This document shows, in pieces, positions 17,660 through 27,460 of a stretch of DNA of 64,000 nucleotides. Position 1 is the stretch's first letter, and each line of letters opens with the position of its first letter. The position numbers were made by a program, and so were the translations under genes. Source of the stretch: Chitiniphilus purpureus (GTDB lineage Bacteria; Pseudomonadota; Gammaproteobacteria; Burkholderiales; Chitinibacteraceae); the NCBI RefSeq assembly GCF_025642115.1, contig NZ_CP106753.1, positions 4,031,501 to 4,095,500 of the forward strand. The letters are read 5' to 3'. The notes below the pieces were generated by a model that saw nothing but the letters and a program-made list of their open reading frames with translations, ran no database searches and was not told where the DNA came from.

Positions 17660-17677
17660 GGCTGGGCATTCAAGTGG

Positions 17678-17701
17678 AAAAGGCGCCGCGAAGCGGCGCC
17701 T
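17678..17701 (-). terminator. Rho-independent terminator of the thiS-thiG-GNAT unit
   Basis: AGGCGCCGC at 17681-17689 and GCGGCGCCT at 17693-17701 form a perfect 9-bp stem with a 3-base loop; on the minus strand it ends in TTTT. It follows the GNAT stop (17749) and precedes the trmB start (17659). Confidence 0.8.
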
Positions 17702-17748
17702 GCGAACGAGGGCGGATTATACCCGGGTGGCGCTTGCCGCAAGCGCGG

Positions 17749-18195
17749 CTACAGCGTGAGGCCGTAGTAGCGGAACACCGTATCGCGCTGGTAGCCCAGC
17801 GACTCGTACAGCGCCTGCCCCGCGAGATTGGTGTGCGCGGTGGACAACTCCAACCGGATCGCACCGCTGGCGAGCCCATGCTGGCGGGCCTTTTCCATCA
17901 ACGCGCGCGCCACACCGCGGCTGCGCGCCTCGGGCACGACGTACAGGTCCGACAGAATCCAGATGCGGGCGGCACCGATCGAGCAGAACGACGGATAGAG
18001 CTGGATGAAGCCGGCCGGCTCGCCATCCAGCTCGGCCAGCAGCAATACCGACTCCTGCCGTGCGAGACGCTCGTGCAGGAAGGCGTGCGCAGCCGGCAGA
18101 TCGTGGGGCTGTTCGTAGAACACGCGATAGGCGGCGAACAGCGGTGCAAGCCGCGCCAGATCGTCCAGGCTGGCGTAGCGGACCTCGGCACTCAT
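17749..18195 (-). CDS. GNAT-family N-acetyltransferase
   Basis: The 148-residue protein has the acetyl-CoA motif '[20 protein letters not shown]' (V/I-x-x-x-x-R-G-x-x/G-A pattern) and a typical ending '[17 protein letters not shown]'. The substrate cannot be told. The ATG overlaps the thiG stop by 4 bp, so it is translated with the thiazole genes, yet no role in thiamine synthesis is known for such proteins. The first ATG inside the overlap was chosen as start. Confidence 0.85.
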   Translation of the reverse strand: MSAEVRYASLDDLARLAPLFAAYRVFYEQPHDLPAAHAFLHERLARQESVLLLAELDGEPAGFIQLYPSFCSIGAARIWILSDLYVVPEARSRGVARALMEKARQHGLASGAIRLELSTAHTNLAGQALYESLGYQRDTVFRYYGLTL

Positions 18196-18986
18196 GCCTT
18201 GCCCCCGATCATGCCGGCAAGCGGGCTCGATGGATCGGCGCTGTAGAGCTTCCTCGGCATACGACCGGCCAGATACGCCTCGCGGCCCGCCTCGACCGCA
18301 AGCTTCATCGCCCGCGCCATGCGCACCGGATCGCGTGCGGCGGCGATGGCCGTGTTCATCAGCACCCCGTCGCAGCCCAGCTCCATGCCGACCGCCGCGT
18401 CCGACGCGGTACCGACGCCGGCATCGACCAGCACCGGCACCTTGGCCTGCTCGATGATCAGCCGCAGGTTCCACGGATTGAGGATGCCCATGCCCGAACC
18501 GATCAGGCTGGCAAGCGGCATGATGGCGCAGCAGCCGATCGCTTCCAGCTCGCGGGCGACAATGGGGTCATCCGAGGTGTACACCATCACGTCGAAGCCT
18601 TCCTTGACCAGCACCTCGGCCGCCTTCAGCGTCTCGCGCACATTGGGATACAGCGTGTCCGGATCGCCCAGCACCTCCAGCTTCACCAGCCGATGATCGT
18701 CCAGCAGTTCACGCGCCAGCCGCAGCGTGCGGATCGCCTCCTCGGCGCTGTAGCATCCGGCGGTGTTGGGCAGGTAGGTGAATTCGGAAGGCGGCAGGTA
18801 GTCGAGCAGGCTCGGTTCGCCGGCGTTCTGACCGATGTTGACCCGGCGGATCGCCACAGTGACGATCTGGGCTCCCGAGGCATCGATCGCGGCGCGGGTC
18901 TCGGTGAAATCCTTGTATTTGCCGGTACCCACCAGCAGGCGGGACGAATAAGGCTTGCCGGCGATCAGGAAGGGATCCTGGCTCAT
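18192..18986 (-). CDS. thiG: ThiG, thiazole synthase
   Basis: ThiG condenses deoxyxylulose phosphate, dehydroglycine and the sulfur carried by ThiS into the thiamine thiazole. The 264-residue product has '[10 protein letters not shown]', the Schiff-base Lys102 in 'VKLEVLGD', '[14 protein letters not shown]' and '[20 protein letters not shown]' for phosphate binding. It follows thiS by 84 bp, the usual betaproteobacterial order. No TPP riboswitch was visible upstream of thiS. Confidence 0.97.
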   Translation of the reverse strand: MSQDPFLIAGKPYSSRLLVGTGKYKDFTETRAAIDASGAQIVTVAIRRVNIGQNAGEPSLLDYLPPSEFTYLPNTAGCYSAEEAIRTLRLARELLDDHRLVKLEVLGDPDTLYPNVRETLKAAEVLVKEGFDVMVYTSDDPIVARELEAIGCCAIMPLASLIGSGMGILNPWNLRLIIEQAKVPVLVDAGVGTASDAAVGMELGCDGVLMNTAIAAARDPVRMARAMKLAVEAGREAYLAGRMPRKLYSADPSSPLAGMIGGKA

Positions 18987-19070
18987 GCTTTTCCCCTTTT
19001 TGGAACGGATCGGGTCGTCAACCGGAGCACAGCGCGGATGCGCCGGCCGGGATGCACATGCAGGGCGCGT

Positions 19071-19274
19071 TCACCCACCGCCGACCGCGACGACGATTTC
19101 CAGCGTATCGCCGTCAGCCAGCGCGGTGCCCGCGTGCTGGCTTCTGGGCACGATCTCGCCGTTCAGTTCGACGGCCAGGCGCTTGCCGGCAAAGCCGAGC
19201 TGCTCGACGAGTTCGGCGACGCTCAGCGGCCGGGCAAAGGTCTGGGGATGACCATTGATGGAAAGCTCAAGCAC
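19071..19274 (-). CDS. thiS: ThiS, sulfur carrier protein
   Basis: ThiS is a ubiquitin-like carrier whose C-terminal Gly-Gly is adenylated and converted to a thiocarboxylate that donates sulfur to the thiazole. The 67-residue product ends 'VVAVGGG', which supplies the required di-glycine, and has the typical '[12 protein letters not shown]' start and '[12 protein letters not shown]'. It is the first gene of thiS-thiG-GNAT. The thiF/thiE partners are not in the window. Confidence 0.93.
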   Translation of the reverse strand: MLELSINGHPQTFARPLSVAELVEQLGFAGKRLAVELNGEIVPRSQHAGTALADGDTLEIVVAVGGG

Positions 19275-19446
19275 GGGCGTTCCTGCGGTTTTGCATGGGT
19301 CCGGATTCTACCACGCACCCCGCGCCGGTCCTTGATATGACGCAGCCCCGCCTAAACCGGGCGGTGTCCGTGGCCAGCTCAAGGAGCCGCCCGGGGGTGC
19401 ATGCAGTCCAGCCCGTCGGGCGGGCCGGGCAGTGGGCGGAGCGCTT

Positions 19447-21636
19447 CTAATTGTTGCGCGACCGGTGCAGCCGGTACACCGTGGGCAAGGCGCGCAGGCG
19501 CTTCATCACCTGGGCAAGATGCACCCGGTCCTGTACCTGCAGCGTGAACTGGATCTGGATGTAGCGCTCGTCACCGGCCTGTTCCTGGGTGGCGACCGAA
19601 GCGATGTTGGCGTTGGCTTCGGAAATCGATGCGGCGATCGCGGCGAGTGCGCCGCGCTCGTTGGCGGCCAGCACCCGGACCGGCACGTCGAACAGCCGCG
19701 CCACCTGCGGGTCCCACTCCACGTCGATCAGCTTGTCGCTGTCGACCCGCCCCCCGGAGAGCAACGGGCAGTCGTGGGTATGGATGATCAGCCCCTGATC
19801 CTTCTTGAAGAAGCCGATGATGGGATCGCCCGGAATCGGATTGCAACAGCGGGCGAACTGCAGCGCCATGCCCTCGGTACCACGGATGGTGACGGCGTTC
19901 TGGCGCTTGCCCGGCCCCGGCTCTTCCAGCCATTGGCCCGAGAGCTGCAACAGGCGCTTGGCCATCACCACCGGCAGCCGCTTGCCCAAACCGATCTCGG
20001 ACAGCGCCTCGTCGCGGTGACGTACGTTGTTTTCCTTGAGCCAGCGCTCCCAGACCTCTTCGTTGATCGGTTGCGCCGTCGGCACCAGCGAGGTGACCGC
20101 CTGTTGCAGCAGGCGCTCGCCCAGCAGGATCGCCTCCTCGAAACGCATGGTCTTGAGGAAATGGCGGATATGGCTGCGCGCCTTGCCGGTGGTCACGAAG
20201 GTGAGCCAGCTCGGATTGGGCTTGGCATGCGCCGCGGTGACGATCTCGACCTGGTCGCCGTTCTTGAGCTTGGTGCGCAGCGGCACCAGCTCGTGGTTGA
20301 CCTTGGCGGCAATGCAGCAGTTGCCGATGTCGGTATGCACGGCGTAGGCGAAATCGACGCAGGTGGCCCCGTTGGGCAGGCTCAGGATCTTGCCCTTGGG
20401 GGTGAAGACATAGACCTCTTCGGGGAACAGGTCCACCTTGAGGTGTTCCAGGAATTCGACCGCATCGCCCGACTCGGTCTGCAGCTCCAGCAGCGATTGC
20501 AGCCACTGGTGGGTCTTTTGCTGCACCTCGGAAAAGCTCTCGTCGCCGGACTTGTACATCCAATGGCTCGCGACCCCCGCATCGGCGATGCGATGCATCT
20601 CCTGGGTGCGCACCTGCACCTCGATCGGCGTGCCGTAGGGCCCGAACAACGTGGTGTGCAACGACTGGTAGCCGTTGGACTTCGGGATGGCGATGTAGTC
20701 CTTGAACTTGCCGGCGATGGGCTTGTACAGGCTGTGCAGCACGCCAAGCGCGAGATAGCAGGTCGGCACGTCCTTGACCAGCACCCGGAAACCGTAGATG
20801 TCGAACACCTCGGAAAAGCTCAGATGCTTCTCCAGCATCTTGCGATAGATGCTGAAGAGGTTCTTCTCCCGGCCATACACGTTCGCCTCGATACCCGCCT
20901 CGGCAAGCTTGAGCCGGATGCCATCTAGGATCTTGCCCACCACTTCGCGCCGGTTGCCGCGCGCGGCCTTGAGTGCCTTGGACAGCACGTCGTAGCGCCG
21001 GGGATGCAGGTACTTGAACGACAGGTCGTCCAGTTCCTGGTAGATGCTGTTGAGACCGATGCGATTGGCGATCGGCGCGTAGATCTCCATGGTCTCGCGG
21101 GCAATGCGCTTTTGCTTGTCCTCGCGCATCGCATCCATGGTGCGCATGTTGTGCAGCCGGTCCGCCAGCTTGATCAGGATGACCCGCAGGTCGCGCGCCA
21201 TCGCCAGCAGCATCTTGCGGAAATTCTCCGCCTGCGCTTCTTCCTTGCTTTGGAATTCGAGCTTGTCGATCTTGCTCATGCCGTCGACAAGCTCGGCGAC
21301 ATGCCGGCCGAATTTCTCCGTGAGCTCAAGCTTGGAGACGCCGGTGTCCTCCATCACGTCATGCAGCAGCGCGGCGGCCAGTGCCTGGGCGTCCAGATGC
21401 CACGCGGTCAGGATGGACGCGACCGCCAGCGGATGGGAGATGTACGGATCGCCGGTATGGCGCATCTGGCCGCGGTGCGCGGCCTCGGAGAACTTGAAGG
21501 CGCTCGCGAGGAACTGCCGATCCTCGGGACGCAGGTACGCGGTGTCCTGGGTCAGGAAGCGGTTGGCCGCGTCCAGGATCGCCGGGGCGAAGTGCGCGAG
21601 TTCGGGAACGTCAACCGCTACCAGCACCGGCTCCAT
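19447..21636 (-). CDS. spoT: Bifunctional (p)ppGpp synthetase/hydrolase (SpoT/Rel)
   Basis: The protein sets the level of the alarmone (p)ppGpp. The 729-residue sequence has the HD hydrolase domain (His54; 'LLHDVMEDT' with His92-Asp93), the synthetase domain ('YGREKNLFSIYRKMLEK', 'GYQSLHTTLFGPYG'), a TGS domain ('FTPKGKILSLPNGATCVDFA') and a C-terminal ACT domain. An intact HD motif means it can hydrolyse ppGpp. It is the last gene of gmk-rpoZ-spoT, the order found in E. coli and most betaproteobacteria; rpoZ ends 28 bp upstream. Confidence 0.96.
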   Translation of the reverse strand: MEPVLVAVDVPELAHFAPAILDAANRFLTQDTAYLRPEDRQFLASAFKFSEAAHRGQMRHTGDPYISHPLAVASILTAWHLDAQALAAALLHDVMEDTGVSKLELTEKFGRHVAELVDGMSKIDKLEFQSKEEAQAENFRKMLLAMARDLRVILIKLADRLHNMRTMDAMREDKQKRIARETMEIYAPIANRIGLNSIYQELDDLSFKYLHPRRYDVLSKALKAARGNRREVVGKILDGIRLKLAEAGIEANVYGREKNLFSIYRKMLEKHLSFSEVFDIYGFRVLVKDVPTCYLALGVLHSLYKPIAGKFKDYIAIPKSNGYQSLHTTLFGPYGTPIEVQVRTQEMHRIADAGVASHWMYKSGDESFSEVQQKTHQWLQSLLELQTESGDAVEFLEHLKVDLFPEEVYVFTPKGKILSLPNGATCVDFAYAVHTDIGNCCIAAKVNHELVPLRTKLKNGDQVEIVTAAHAKPNPSWLTFVTTGKARSHIRHFLKTMRFEEAILLGERLLQQAVTSLVPTAQPINEEVWERWLKENNVRHRDEALSEIGLGKRLPVVMAKRLLQLSGQWLEEPGPGKRQNAVTIRGTEGMALQFARCCNPIPGDPIIGFFKKDQGLIIHTHDCPLLSGGRVDSDKLIDVEWDPQVARLFDVPVRVLAANERGALAAIAASISEANANIASVATQEQAGDERYIQIQFTLQVQDRVHLAQVMKRLRALPTVYRLHRSRNN

Positions 21637-21664
21637 CGCTGCAGACCAACCCGCAAGAACGGCT

Positions 21665-21874
21665 TCAGGAGCGATTGCGCGTCAGGATGTCGCGCCCGAC
21701 CACGCCGGCCGCGACCTCGCGCAGTGCCAGGACCGTGGGTTTGTCCCGCCCGGGGCCGTCCACCTGCGGCGTGGCGCCGTTAGCGATCTGCCGCGCACGG
21801 TAGGCCGCGGCCAGGGTCAGGTCGAAACGGTTTTCAATACGATGCAGACAATCGTCCACGGTGATGCGGGCCAT
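21665..21874 (-). CDS. rpoZ: RpoZ, RNA polymerase omega subunit
   Basis: Omega assists assembly of RNA polymerase and forms part of a ppGpp-binding site. The 69-residue product has the conserved '[19 protein letters not shown]' start and '[10 protein letters not shown]' ending helix. It sits between gmk and spoT on the same strand, which agrees with its link to the stringent response. Confidence 0.96.
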   Translation of the reverse strand: MARITVDDCLHRIENRFDLTLAAAYRARQIANGATPQVDGPGRDKPTVLALREVAAGVVGRDILTRNRS

Positions 21875-21938
21875 AGGGATTCCTCGGTAGACATGATGCG
21901 CGAACGCGCCATGGCACGGATTGTAACAGAAGGCGGGC

Positions 21939-22553
21939 TCAACCCTTCAGGCTGGTCAGCAAGGCGCCGTGCCGCACGCGCTGCGTCGGCAGCTTCAGAC
22001 GCTCGGCCCGGACCACGGCCACGATGTCGCGCACAGCTTCGTCGATGTGCTCGTTGACGATCACGTAGTCGGCCTCGTCGAAGTGGCTCATCTCCTCGCG
22101 CGCGGCGGCCATGCGCTTGGCGATGATGTCGTCGCTGTCCAGGCCGCGGTTGCGCAGCCGCTGCTCCAGCGCGTCGATCGACGGCGGCAGCACGAAGATG
22201 CCGACCGAGTCGGGAAACAGCTGCTTGACCTGCTGCGCGCCCTGCCAATCGATCTCCAGCAGGATGTCACGACCGTTGTCGATCACCGACTCGATCCAGC
22301 GGCGGGAGGTACCATAGTAGTTGCCATAGACCTCGGCGTGTTCCAGCAGGTCGGCGGCGGCGATCATGGCCTCGAACTCGGCCCGATCGATGAAGTGATA
22401 GTCCTTGCCCTGGACTTCGCCTGAACGCGGCGCGCGCGTGGTGAAGGAAATAGACAGCTGCACATTCTGGTCGGCGGCCAGGAGCGCTGCGACCAAGGTC
22501 GTCTTGCCGGCGCCCGAAGGAGCCGTGACCACGAAGATATTGCCTCTCGCCAT
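21939..22553 (-). CDS. gmk: Gmk, guanylate kinase
   Basis: Gmk phosphorylates GMP to GDP. The 204-residue product has the P-loop APSGAGKT at residues 11-18, the GMP-binding '[19 protein letters not shown]' and '[12 protein letters not shown]', and the lid arginines. It is the first gene of gmk-rpoZ-spoT. The flagellin terminator lies about 100 bp upstream, so the operon has its own promoter in the 22554-22650 gap. Confidence 0.97.
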   Translation of the reverse strand: MARGNIFVVTAPSGAGKTTLVAALLAADQNVQLSISFTTRAPRSGEVQGKDYHFIDRAEFEAMIAAADLLEHAEVYGNYYGTSRRWIESVIDNGRDILLEIDWQGAQQVKQLFPDSVGIFVLPPSIDALEQRLRNRGLDSDDIIAKRMAAAREEMSHFDEADYVIVNEHIDEAVRDIVAVVRAERLKLPTQRVRHGALLTSLKG

Positions 22554-22651
22554 TACCGGAAATCCGTAAGAAAACTACACGCAGGTTAGCACATTCGCAC
22601 AACGCGTATACAGTGCCGGTCATGCCGTCAAAACCGGCCCCACCCATGCAG

Positions 22652-22673
22652 AAAAGGGCGGCCGAAGCCGCCC
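22652..22673 (-). terminator. Rho-independent terminator of flagellin
   Basis: GGGCGGC (22656-22662) pairs with GCCGCCC (22667-22673) around a CGAA loop, which reads TTCG on the minus strand, a stable tetraloop. It is followed by TTTTC on that strand. It lies 26 bp after the flagellin stop. Confidence 0.85.
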
Positions 22674-22698
22674 CTTTCCGCCAGCCCCAGCAGGGGGC

Positions 22699-24318
22699 TT
22701 AGCCGCCTTGCAGCAGACTGAGCACCTGCTGCGGCAGCTGGTTCGCCTGCGCCAGCATCGCGGTACCGGCCTGCTGCAGGATCTGCCCGCGGGTCAGACT
22801 CGCGGTCTCCTTGGCAAAGTCGGCATCCTGGATACGGCTGCGCGCCGCGCTCATGTTCTCGGAACCGGTCGCCAGATTGGCGATGGTGGCCGCGAAGCGG
22901 CTCTGCAACGCCCCGAACTTGGCACGCTGCTCGCCCACCGTGGTGAGCGCATCATCGACGATGCGCAGTGCCTGCGTCGCCTTCTCGACCGAGGAGACGT
23001 CCAGCTTCTCGACGGTCTTGAGATCAGCCTGATAAGAGCTGCCCGATGCGAACACGGCATTGGTGGAGCCGGCGGCGCTGAACAGCACACCCGAGGTGAA
23101 TGCGGCGCCGCTGGTGGTGACCGAGAACGACGTGGCCGAGTTGAGCACCACCTGTCCGGCGAACGTCGCCGAGCCCGAGGCGCCGGCGGAGAACACTGCG
23201 GCGCTGGCCAGATACTGGTTGGCACCGGTGGAGTTGGCGGTGTCGTAGTTCCAGACCGACATGGCGCCGCCAAAACCGCTGGCGATGCCGCTGGCCGAGC
23301 TGAGCGCGATGTTGGCGCCGTCCTCGGCCACGAGCTTGAGGCCATAGCGTGTCGCCCCGCCCGAATCCTGGAACACGCTCAGTTGCGCGGTCACGCCGGT
23401 CTGCGAGGATTTGGCGTTGAACGCCGTGATCGCCTGGGAGTACTCGTCACCGTCGATCTGACCGTTGCTGTTGCTATCGGCAACGTTGAACGTGACCGAC
23501 TGGAAGGTGTTGCTCTTGGAGGCGACCGCCAGCGTGAACGTGCCGCTGCCCAACGTCATCACCGACTCGGTGCGGGCCGACGCCTTCACCCCGGTGTTGG
23601 CCTGGTTGATCTTGGCGGCGATGTCACGCGCCATGTCGGTGCCGGTCACTGAAATGCTGATGCCGTTGATGCTGAAGGTGCCGGAATTGGAGACGGCCAC
23701 GCCGTTGGCGTTCACCGTGCCGCTGCCGCCGGGCGCATAGGTGCCGGCCCCGGTGACCACATTGCTGATCGACAGTGCACCGGTACCGGTACCGGCACCG
23801 ACCTGATAGCTGCCGTACTGGTTGGTGCGCAGGTTGGCGGTGGTGGCGGTGATGGTTTCGTTGGCATTGGCCCCGACCTGATAGGTCGCCGCGGTGAACG
23901 AGCCGTCGAACAGCTTCTGGCCGTTGAACTGGGTGGTCTGCGCAAAGCGATCCAGTTCGGAGGTCAGCTGCGATACCTCGGCATTGATGGCCAGCCGATC
24001 CGAATCGGTATTGGTCGCATTGCCGGCCTGCACCGCCAGCTCACGCACGCGCTGCAGGATATCGGTCATCTGCCCCAGCGCGCCCTCGGCGGTCTGCGCG
24101 AGCGAGATGCCGTCATTGGCGTTGCGCTGGGCCTGTTCCGAGCCGCGCACCTGCGAGGTCATGCGCTGTGCGATCGCCAGACCGGCGGCGTCGTCCTTGG
24201 CGCTGTTGATACGCAGGCCCGACGAAAGCCGCTGCAGCGACTGCTGCAGATCGCCTTGCGAGGTACCCAGGTTGCGCTGAGCATTCAGCGACGTGATGTT
24301 GGTGTTGATGACTTGCAT
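22699..24318 (-). CDS. fliC: Flagellin
   Basis: The 539-residue protein forms the flagellar filament. The N-terminal D0/D1 region ('[18 protein letters not shown]', '[20 protein letters not shown]') and the C-terminal D1/D0 region ('[20 protein letters not shown]', ending '[14 protein letters not shown]') are highly conserved. The variable middle (about residues 180-410) is Ser/Thr/Ala-rich and would form the surface-exposed D2/D3 domains. It has an AAGGAG ribosome-binding site, a sigma-54-type promoter about 100 bp upstream and its own terminator, so it is a single-gene unit. No second flagellin or fliD lies next to it. Confidence 0.96.
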   Translation of the reverse strand: MQVINTNITSLNAQRNLGTSQGDLQQSLQRLSSGLRINSAKDDAAGLAIAQRMTSQVRGSEQAQRNANDGISLAQTAEGALGQMTDILQRVRELAVQAGNATNTDSDRLAINAEVSQLTSELDRFAQTTQFNGQKLFDGSFTAATYQVGANANETITATTANLRTNQYGSYQVGAGTGTGALSISNVVTGAGTYAPGGSGTVNANGVAVSNSGTFSINGISISVTGTDMARDIAAKINQANTGVKASARTESVMTLGSGTFTLAVASKSNTFQSVTFNVADSNSNGQIDGDEYSQAITAFNAKSSQTGVTAQLSVFQDSGGATRYGLKLVAEDGANIALSSASGIASGFGGAMSVWNYDTANSTGANQYLASAAVFSAGASGSATFAGQVVLNSATSFSVTTSGAAFTSGVLFSAAGSTNAVFASGSSYQADLKTVEKLDVSSVEKATQALRIVDDALTTVGEQRAKFGALQSRFAATIANLATGSENMSAARSRIQDADFAKETASLTRGQILQQAGTAMLAQANQLPQQVLSLLQGG

Positions 24319-24417
24319 GGCAGTTCTCCTTATCGCGCCGCCACACGCATGCCGTGCGGTTCACTCGATGCATCGAGCCACCGGGCAGACGCGCGCCGCG
24401 CCCCGATATCCAAATCT

Positions 24418-24436
24418 CCAGCAATCGTCATGCCAG
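24418..24436 (-). promoter_or_regulatory. Sigma-54 (RpoN) -24/-12 promoter of flagellin
   Basis: On the minus strand CTGGCATGACGATTGCTGG matches the consensus TGGCACG-N4-TTGCW with one mismatch and correct spacing. It starts about 100 bp before the flagellin ATG. No sigma-28-type promoter was noticed in that gap. Polar flagellin genes in Vibrio and some betaproteobacteria are RpoN-dependent. Confidence 0.65.
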
Positions 24437-24495
24437 GTACGGGGGCATTGCAGCGTGGATTTTCTTGCCGTCACCGCTGCATGGCGTGGGAGAAA

Positions 24496-24526
24496 AAGAC
24501 AAAGGGCGGCAAAACTTGCCGCCCTT
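24496..24526 (-). terminator. Rho-independent terminator of yicC
   Basis: AAGGGCGGCAA (24502-24512) and TTGCCGCCCTT (24516-24526) form a perfect 11-bp stem with an AAC loop. On the minus strand it continues into a T-rich run (TGTCTTTTTCT). It lies 54 bp after the yicC stop. Confidence 0.88.
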
Positions 24527-24579
24527 GGGTTGTAGCCCGGGCAGGCGGCAAGGTGCGCCGCCGGGCCGGAGGTCGCCGT

Positions 24580-25446
24580 TCATTCGATGTTCTGGATCTG
24601 TTCGCGCATCTGTTCGATCAGCACCTTCAATTCGATCGAGGCGCGGCTGGTCTCGGCCGAGACCGATTTGGAACCCAGGGTGTTGGCTTCGCGGTTGAGC
24701 TCCTGCATCAGGAAATCGAGCCGTTTGCCGACCGCGCCGCCTTTGGCAAGGATGCGGCGGATCTCCGAGAAGTGCGCCTCAAGGCGCGACAGTTCCTCAT
24801 CCACATCGATCTTCTGCGCAAAGACCACGATCTCCTGCCGGACCCGTTCGTCCTCCTGGCCTGCCAACGCTTCGAGGAACCGGGCCTTGAGCTTGGCCTC
24901 GTACTCGACGACCAGTTGCGGAATGCGCGGCTTGACCGCAGCGACGATGTCCTGCATGCCGTCGATCCGTTCGGTGAGGTGCGCCTTGAGCTTTTCGCCC
25001 TCGCGTGCCCGGGTAGCGGCCAGATCGGCAAGCGCGGCGTCCAGCAGCGCCAGCGCGGCCTCGCCCAGCGCCTCGCCGGTCGGAGCGGTCTGCGTGAGCA
25101 CACCCGGCCAGCGCAGCAATTCGCCCAGCCGTACCTCGCCGCCGGACGGCACCAGCGTGCGCGCCTCGTCGACCACCGTGACCAGTTGCGCCAACAGTGC
25201 CTTGTCCAGCACCAATTGTGCGGCCGCGGCGGCCTGGGCATTGAAGCCGACCCGGCATTCCACCTTGCCGCGCGCGATCGCGGCGGCGATACGCTCGCGC
25301 AACGCCCCTTCATGGGCGCGCAGCTCCTCCGGCAGGCGTACCGTCAGATCCAGATAGCGGTGGTTGACCGCCCGCAGTTCCAGATTGAGCGTGCCCTCGG
25401 GCAATTCGCGTTGGGCGACGGCAAAACCGGTCATGCTGAAAATCAT
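24580..25446 (-). CDS. yicC: YicC-family endoribonuclease
   Basis: The 288-residue protein has the YicC hallmarks 'MTGFAVAQRE', 'LRAVNHRYLDLTVRLPEEL', and the C-terminal 'LDFLMQELNREANTLGSKS'. E. coli YicC is a single-strand endoribonuclease that adapts degradation of some small RNAs. In many genomes yicC lies near gmk, and here only the flagellin gene separates them. The gene is divergent from a Ser/Thr kinase and ends in a strong terminator. Confidence 0.93.
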   Translation of the reverse strand: MIFSMTGFAVAQRELPEGTLNLELRAVNHRYLDLTVRLPEELRAHEGALRERIAAAIARGKVECRVGFNAQAAAAAQLVLDKALLAQLVTVVDEARTLVPSGGEVRLGELLRWPGVLTQTAPTGEALGEAALALLDAALADLAATRAREGEKLKAHLTERIDGMQDIVAAVKPRIPQLVVEYEAKLKARFLEALAGQEDERVRQEIVVFAQKIDVDEELSRLEAHFSEIRRILAKGGAVGKRLDFLMQELNREANTLGSKSVSAETSRASIELKVLIEQMREQIQNIE

Positions 25447-25583
25447 GGCGTCTCCTTGACTGGCGCGGACATCCTGGACGTCCAGGCGTGGATGGCGCCC
25501 GGATGGCGGGCGGCAGCTTTACAATTGCGCACCGCTGTATCCACAATGGTCCGAAAGCCCACCAGTATATAAACAATCCCCCG

Positions 25584-26552
25584 ATGCCGTCCCCGAGCAA
25601 TCAGCCACTGGCACGTGGCTACCAGTTGCAGAACTACACGATCGCCAAGCTGTTGTCCGCTGGCGGGTTCAGCATCGTCTACCTTGCGCACGACGAGAAC
25701 GACTACCCGGTCGCGATCAAGGAGTACCTGCCCAATTCGCTGGTGCTGCGCCAGGAGGGCTCGCAGGTGATGGCGACCAGCGAGGAGAACCTTGCGCTGT
25801 TCCGCCACGGCCTCAAGTGCTTCTTCGAGGAAGGCAAGACGCTAGCGCGCATCCAGCACCCCAACATCGTGCGCGTGCTCAATTTCTTCCGCGCCAACGA
25901 CACCGTCTACATGGTGATGGAGTACGAGCGCGGACGGACACTGCAAAAGGAAATCCAGCTCAAGCACACCCGCGAAGGGGTGGATGAGCGCCTGATCCGG
26001 CATGTGTTCTACCATCTGCTGCACGGTCTGCGCGAAGTGCACCTGAACAAGCTGCTGCACCTGGACATCAAGCCTGCCAATATCTACGTGCGACGCGACG
26101 GCTCGCCGGTACTGCTCGACTTCGGCTCGGCGCGCCAGGCCCTCACCAGCGAGCACTCGCGCCTCACCCCGATGTACACCCCGGGCTTTGCCGCCCCCGA
26201 GCAGTATCAGAAGAAGGAAGCGCTGGGGCCCTGGACCGACATCTACGGCGTCGGTGCCTCGATCTACGCCTGCCTCGCCGGCACCGCGCCGCCGCCTGCC
26301 GACCAGCGGCAGAAGGACGACAAGCTGCCCGACATCGTGGACCGCTGGGGCGATCGCTATTCGCCCGAGCTGCTGGAACTGGTGCAGCAGTGCCTGCAAC
26401 TGGAGCCGACCGCCCGTCCGCAAAGCGTGCCTCAATTGCAAAAGGCGCTGCTCGAAGCTGCCTCGCCGCCGGTCCGGCGCTCCGGGCTGATGAAGGCGTT
26501 GCGCCGTACCTGGCTGAACATCACCGCCAAGCCCACGCGAGTCCCCGAATGA
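25584..26552 (+). CDS. Bacterial Ser/Thr protein kinase
   Basis: The 322-residue protein is almost only a Hanks-type kinase domain: glycine loop 'SAGGFSIVYLA' (residues 25-35), ATP-anchoring Lys46 in 'VAIKEYLP', catalytic Asp161 in 'HLDIKPANIYV' and metal-binding Asp179 in 'DFGSARQ'. An APE-like 'GFAAPEQYQ' follows. There is no transmembrane segment, PASTA or FHA domain, so it should be cytoplasmic. Its stop overlaps the start of a PP2C phosphatase gene (ATGA), a classic kinase/phosphatase pair. The ATG at 25584 opens the domain without extra sequence. Substrates are unknown; T6SS post-translational control is one possibility, though no core T6SS genes are adjacent. Confidence 0.92.
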   Translation: MPSPSNQPLARGYQLQNYTIAKLLSAGGFSIVYLAHDENDYPVAIKEYLPNSLVLRQEGSQVMATSEENLALFRHGLKCFFEEGKTLARIQHPNIVRVLNFFRANDTVYMVMEYERGRTLQKEIQLKHTREGVDERLIRHVFYHLLHGLREVHLNKLLHLDIKPANIYVRRDGSPVLLDFGSARQALTSEHSRLTPMYTPGFAAPEQYQKKEALGPWTDIYGVGASIYACLAGTAPPPADQRQKDDKLPDIVDRWGDRYSPELLELVQQCLQLEPTARPQSVPQLQKALLEAASPPVRRSGLMKALRRTWLNITAKPTRVPE

Positions 26553-27460
26553 AGTTCACCATCTTTCAGGAAAGCCGCCAGGGCGGCCGCAAGTACAACC
26601 AGGACCGGATGGGCTATTCCTACAGCCGGGATGCCCTGCTGCTGGTGGTGGCCGACGGCATGGGCGGCCATCTGCACGGCGAGGTGGCGGCGCAGATCGC
26701 CGTCGAGCTGTTGACCGACCAGTTCCAGAAGAAGGCTGAGCCGGCACTGGCCAATCCGGTGCAGTTCCTGGTCGATGCGTTCCAGCGTTGCCACGAGGCG
26801 ATCTATCACTACGCGGCCAACCACCAGATGGTGGAGGTGCCGCGCACCACCTGCGTCGCCTGCGTGGTGCAGGACGGCATCGCCTATTGGGCCCACGTGG
26901 GCGATTCGCGGCTGTATCTGCTGCGGCAGCACCGCGTCGTGGCGCAGACGCGCGATCATTCCAAGGTGCGCAAGATGGTGGAGAACGGCGCGATCACCGA
27001 GGAGGAGGCGCGTACCCACGCCGAAAAGAACAAGATCTACTCCTGCCTGGGCGGCTCATACCCGCCCGAGATCGACGTGGGCGGCAAGATCGCGCTTGCC
27101 GACGGCGATACCGTGCTGCTGTGCACCGACGGCTTCTGGGGGCAGGTCGACGACGACGAGATCATGCATTTCCTGTCGGCGTTCCCGGTGCTGTTTGCCA
27201 TTCCACAACTGTTGGACAGGGCGGAACTGCGCGGCGGCAAGTTCGGCGACAACCTCACCGCACTGGCGATCAATTGGCACGAGGAAGACGACCGCGCCGG
27301 CGAGGACGCCTTCGTGTCCACCCAGAAACTCGACCATCACACCGTCGCCACTCACGTCAATCCGATCGACGCGAAGCGCAGCAGCGGCAGCATCACCGAA
27401 GACGACATCGAACGCGCCATCGCCGAGATCCAGGCCGCCATCGCCAAGTACTCCAAGTAA
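26549..27460 (+). CDS. PP2C-family Ser/Thr phosphatase
   Basis: The 303-residue protein has the PP2C metal-binding motifs: Asp19 in 'NQDRMGY', 'VADGMGGH' (Asp36), 'AHVGDSRLYLL', and 'LLCTDGFWGQV', with a final 'GGKFGDNLTAL'. It should reverse the action of the kinase it overlaps by 4 bp. A C-terminal tail of ~60 residues beyond the catalytic domain is rich in charged residues and has no recognised domain. It is cytoplasmic by sequence. Confidence 0.92.
   Translation: MKFTIFQESRQGGRKYNQDRMGYSYSRDALLLVVADGMGGHLHGEVAAQIAVELLTDQFQKKAEPALANPVQFLVDAFQRCHEAIYHYAANHQMVEVPRTTCVACVVQDGIAYWAHVGDSRLYLLRQHRVVAQTRDHSKVRKMVENGAITEEEARTHAEKNKIYSCLGGSYPPEIDVGGKIALADGDTVLLCTDGFWGQVDDDEIMHFLSAFPVLFAIPQLLDRAELRGGKFGDNLTALAINWHEEDDRAGEDAFVSTQKLDHHTVATHVNPIDAKRSSGSITEDDIERAIAEIQAAIAKYSK

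Noticed and set aside
19275..19446. Possible TPP riboswitch before thiS
   Set aside because: No CTGAGA/ACCTGA thi-box elements on the coding strand.
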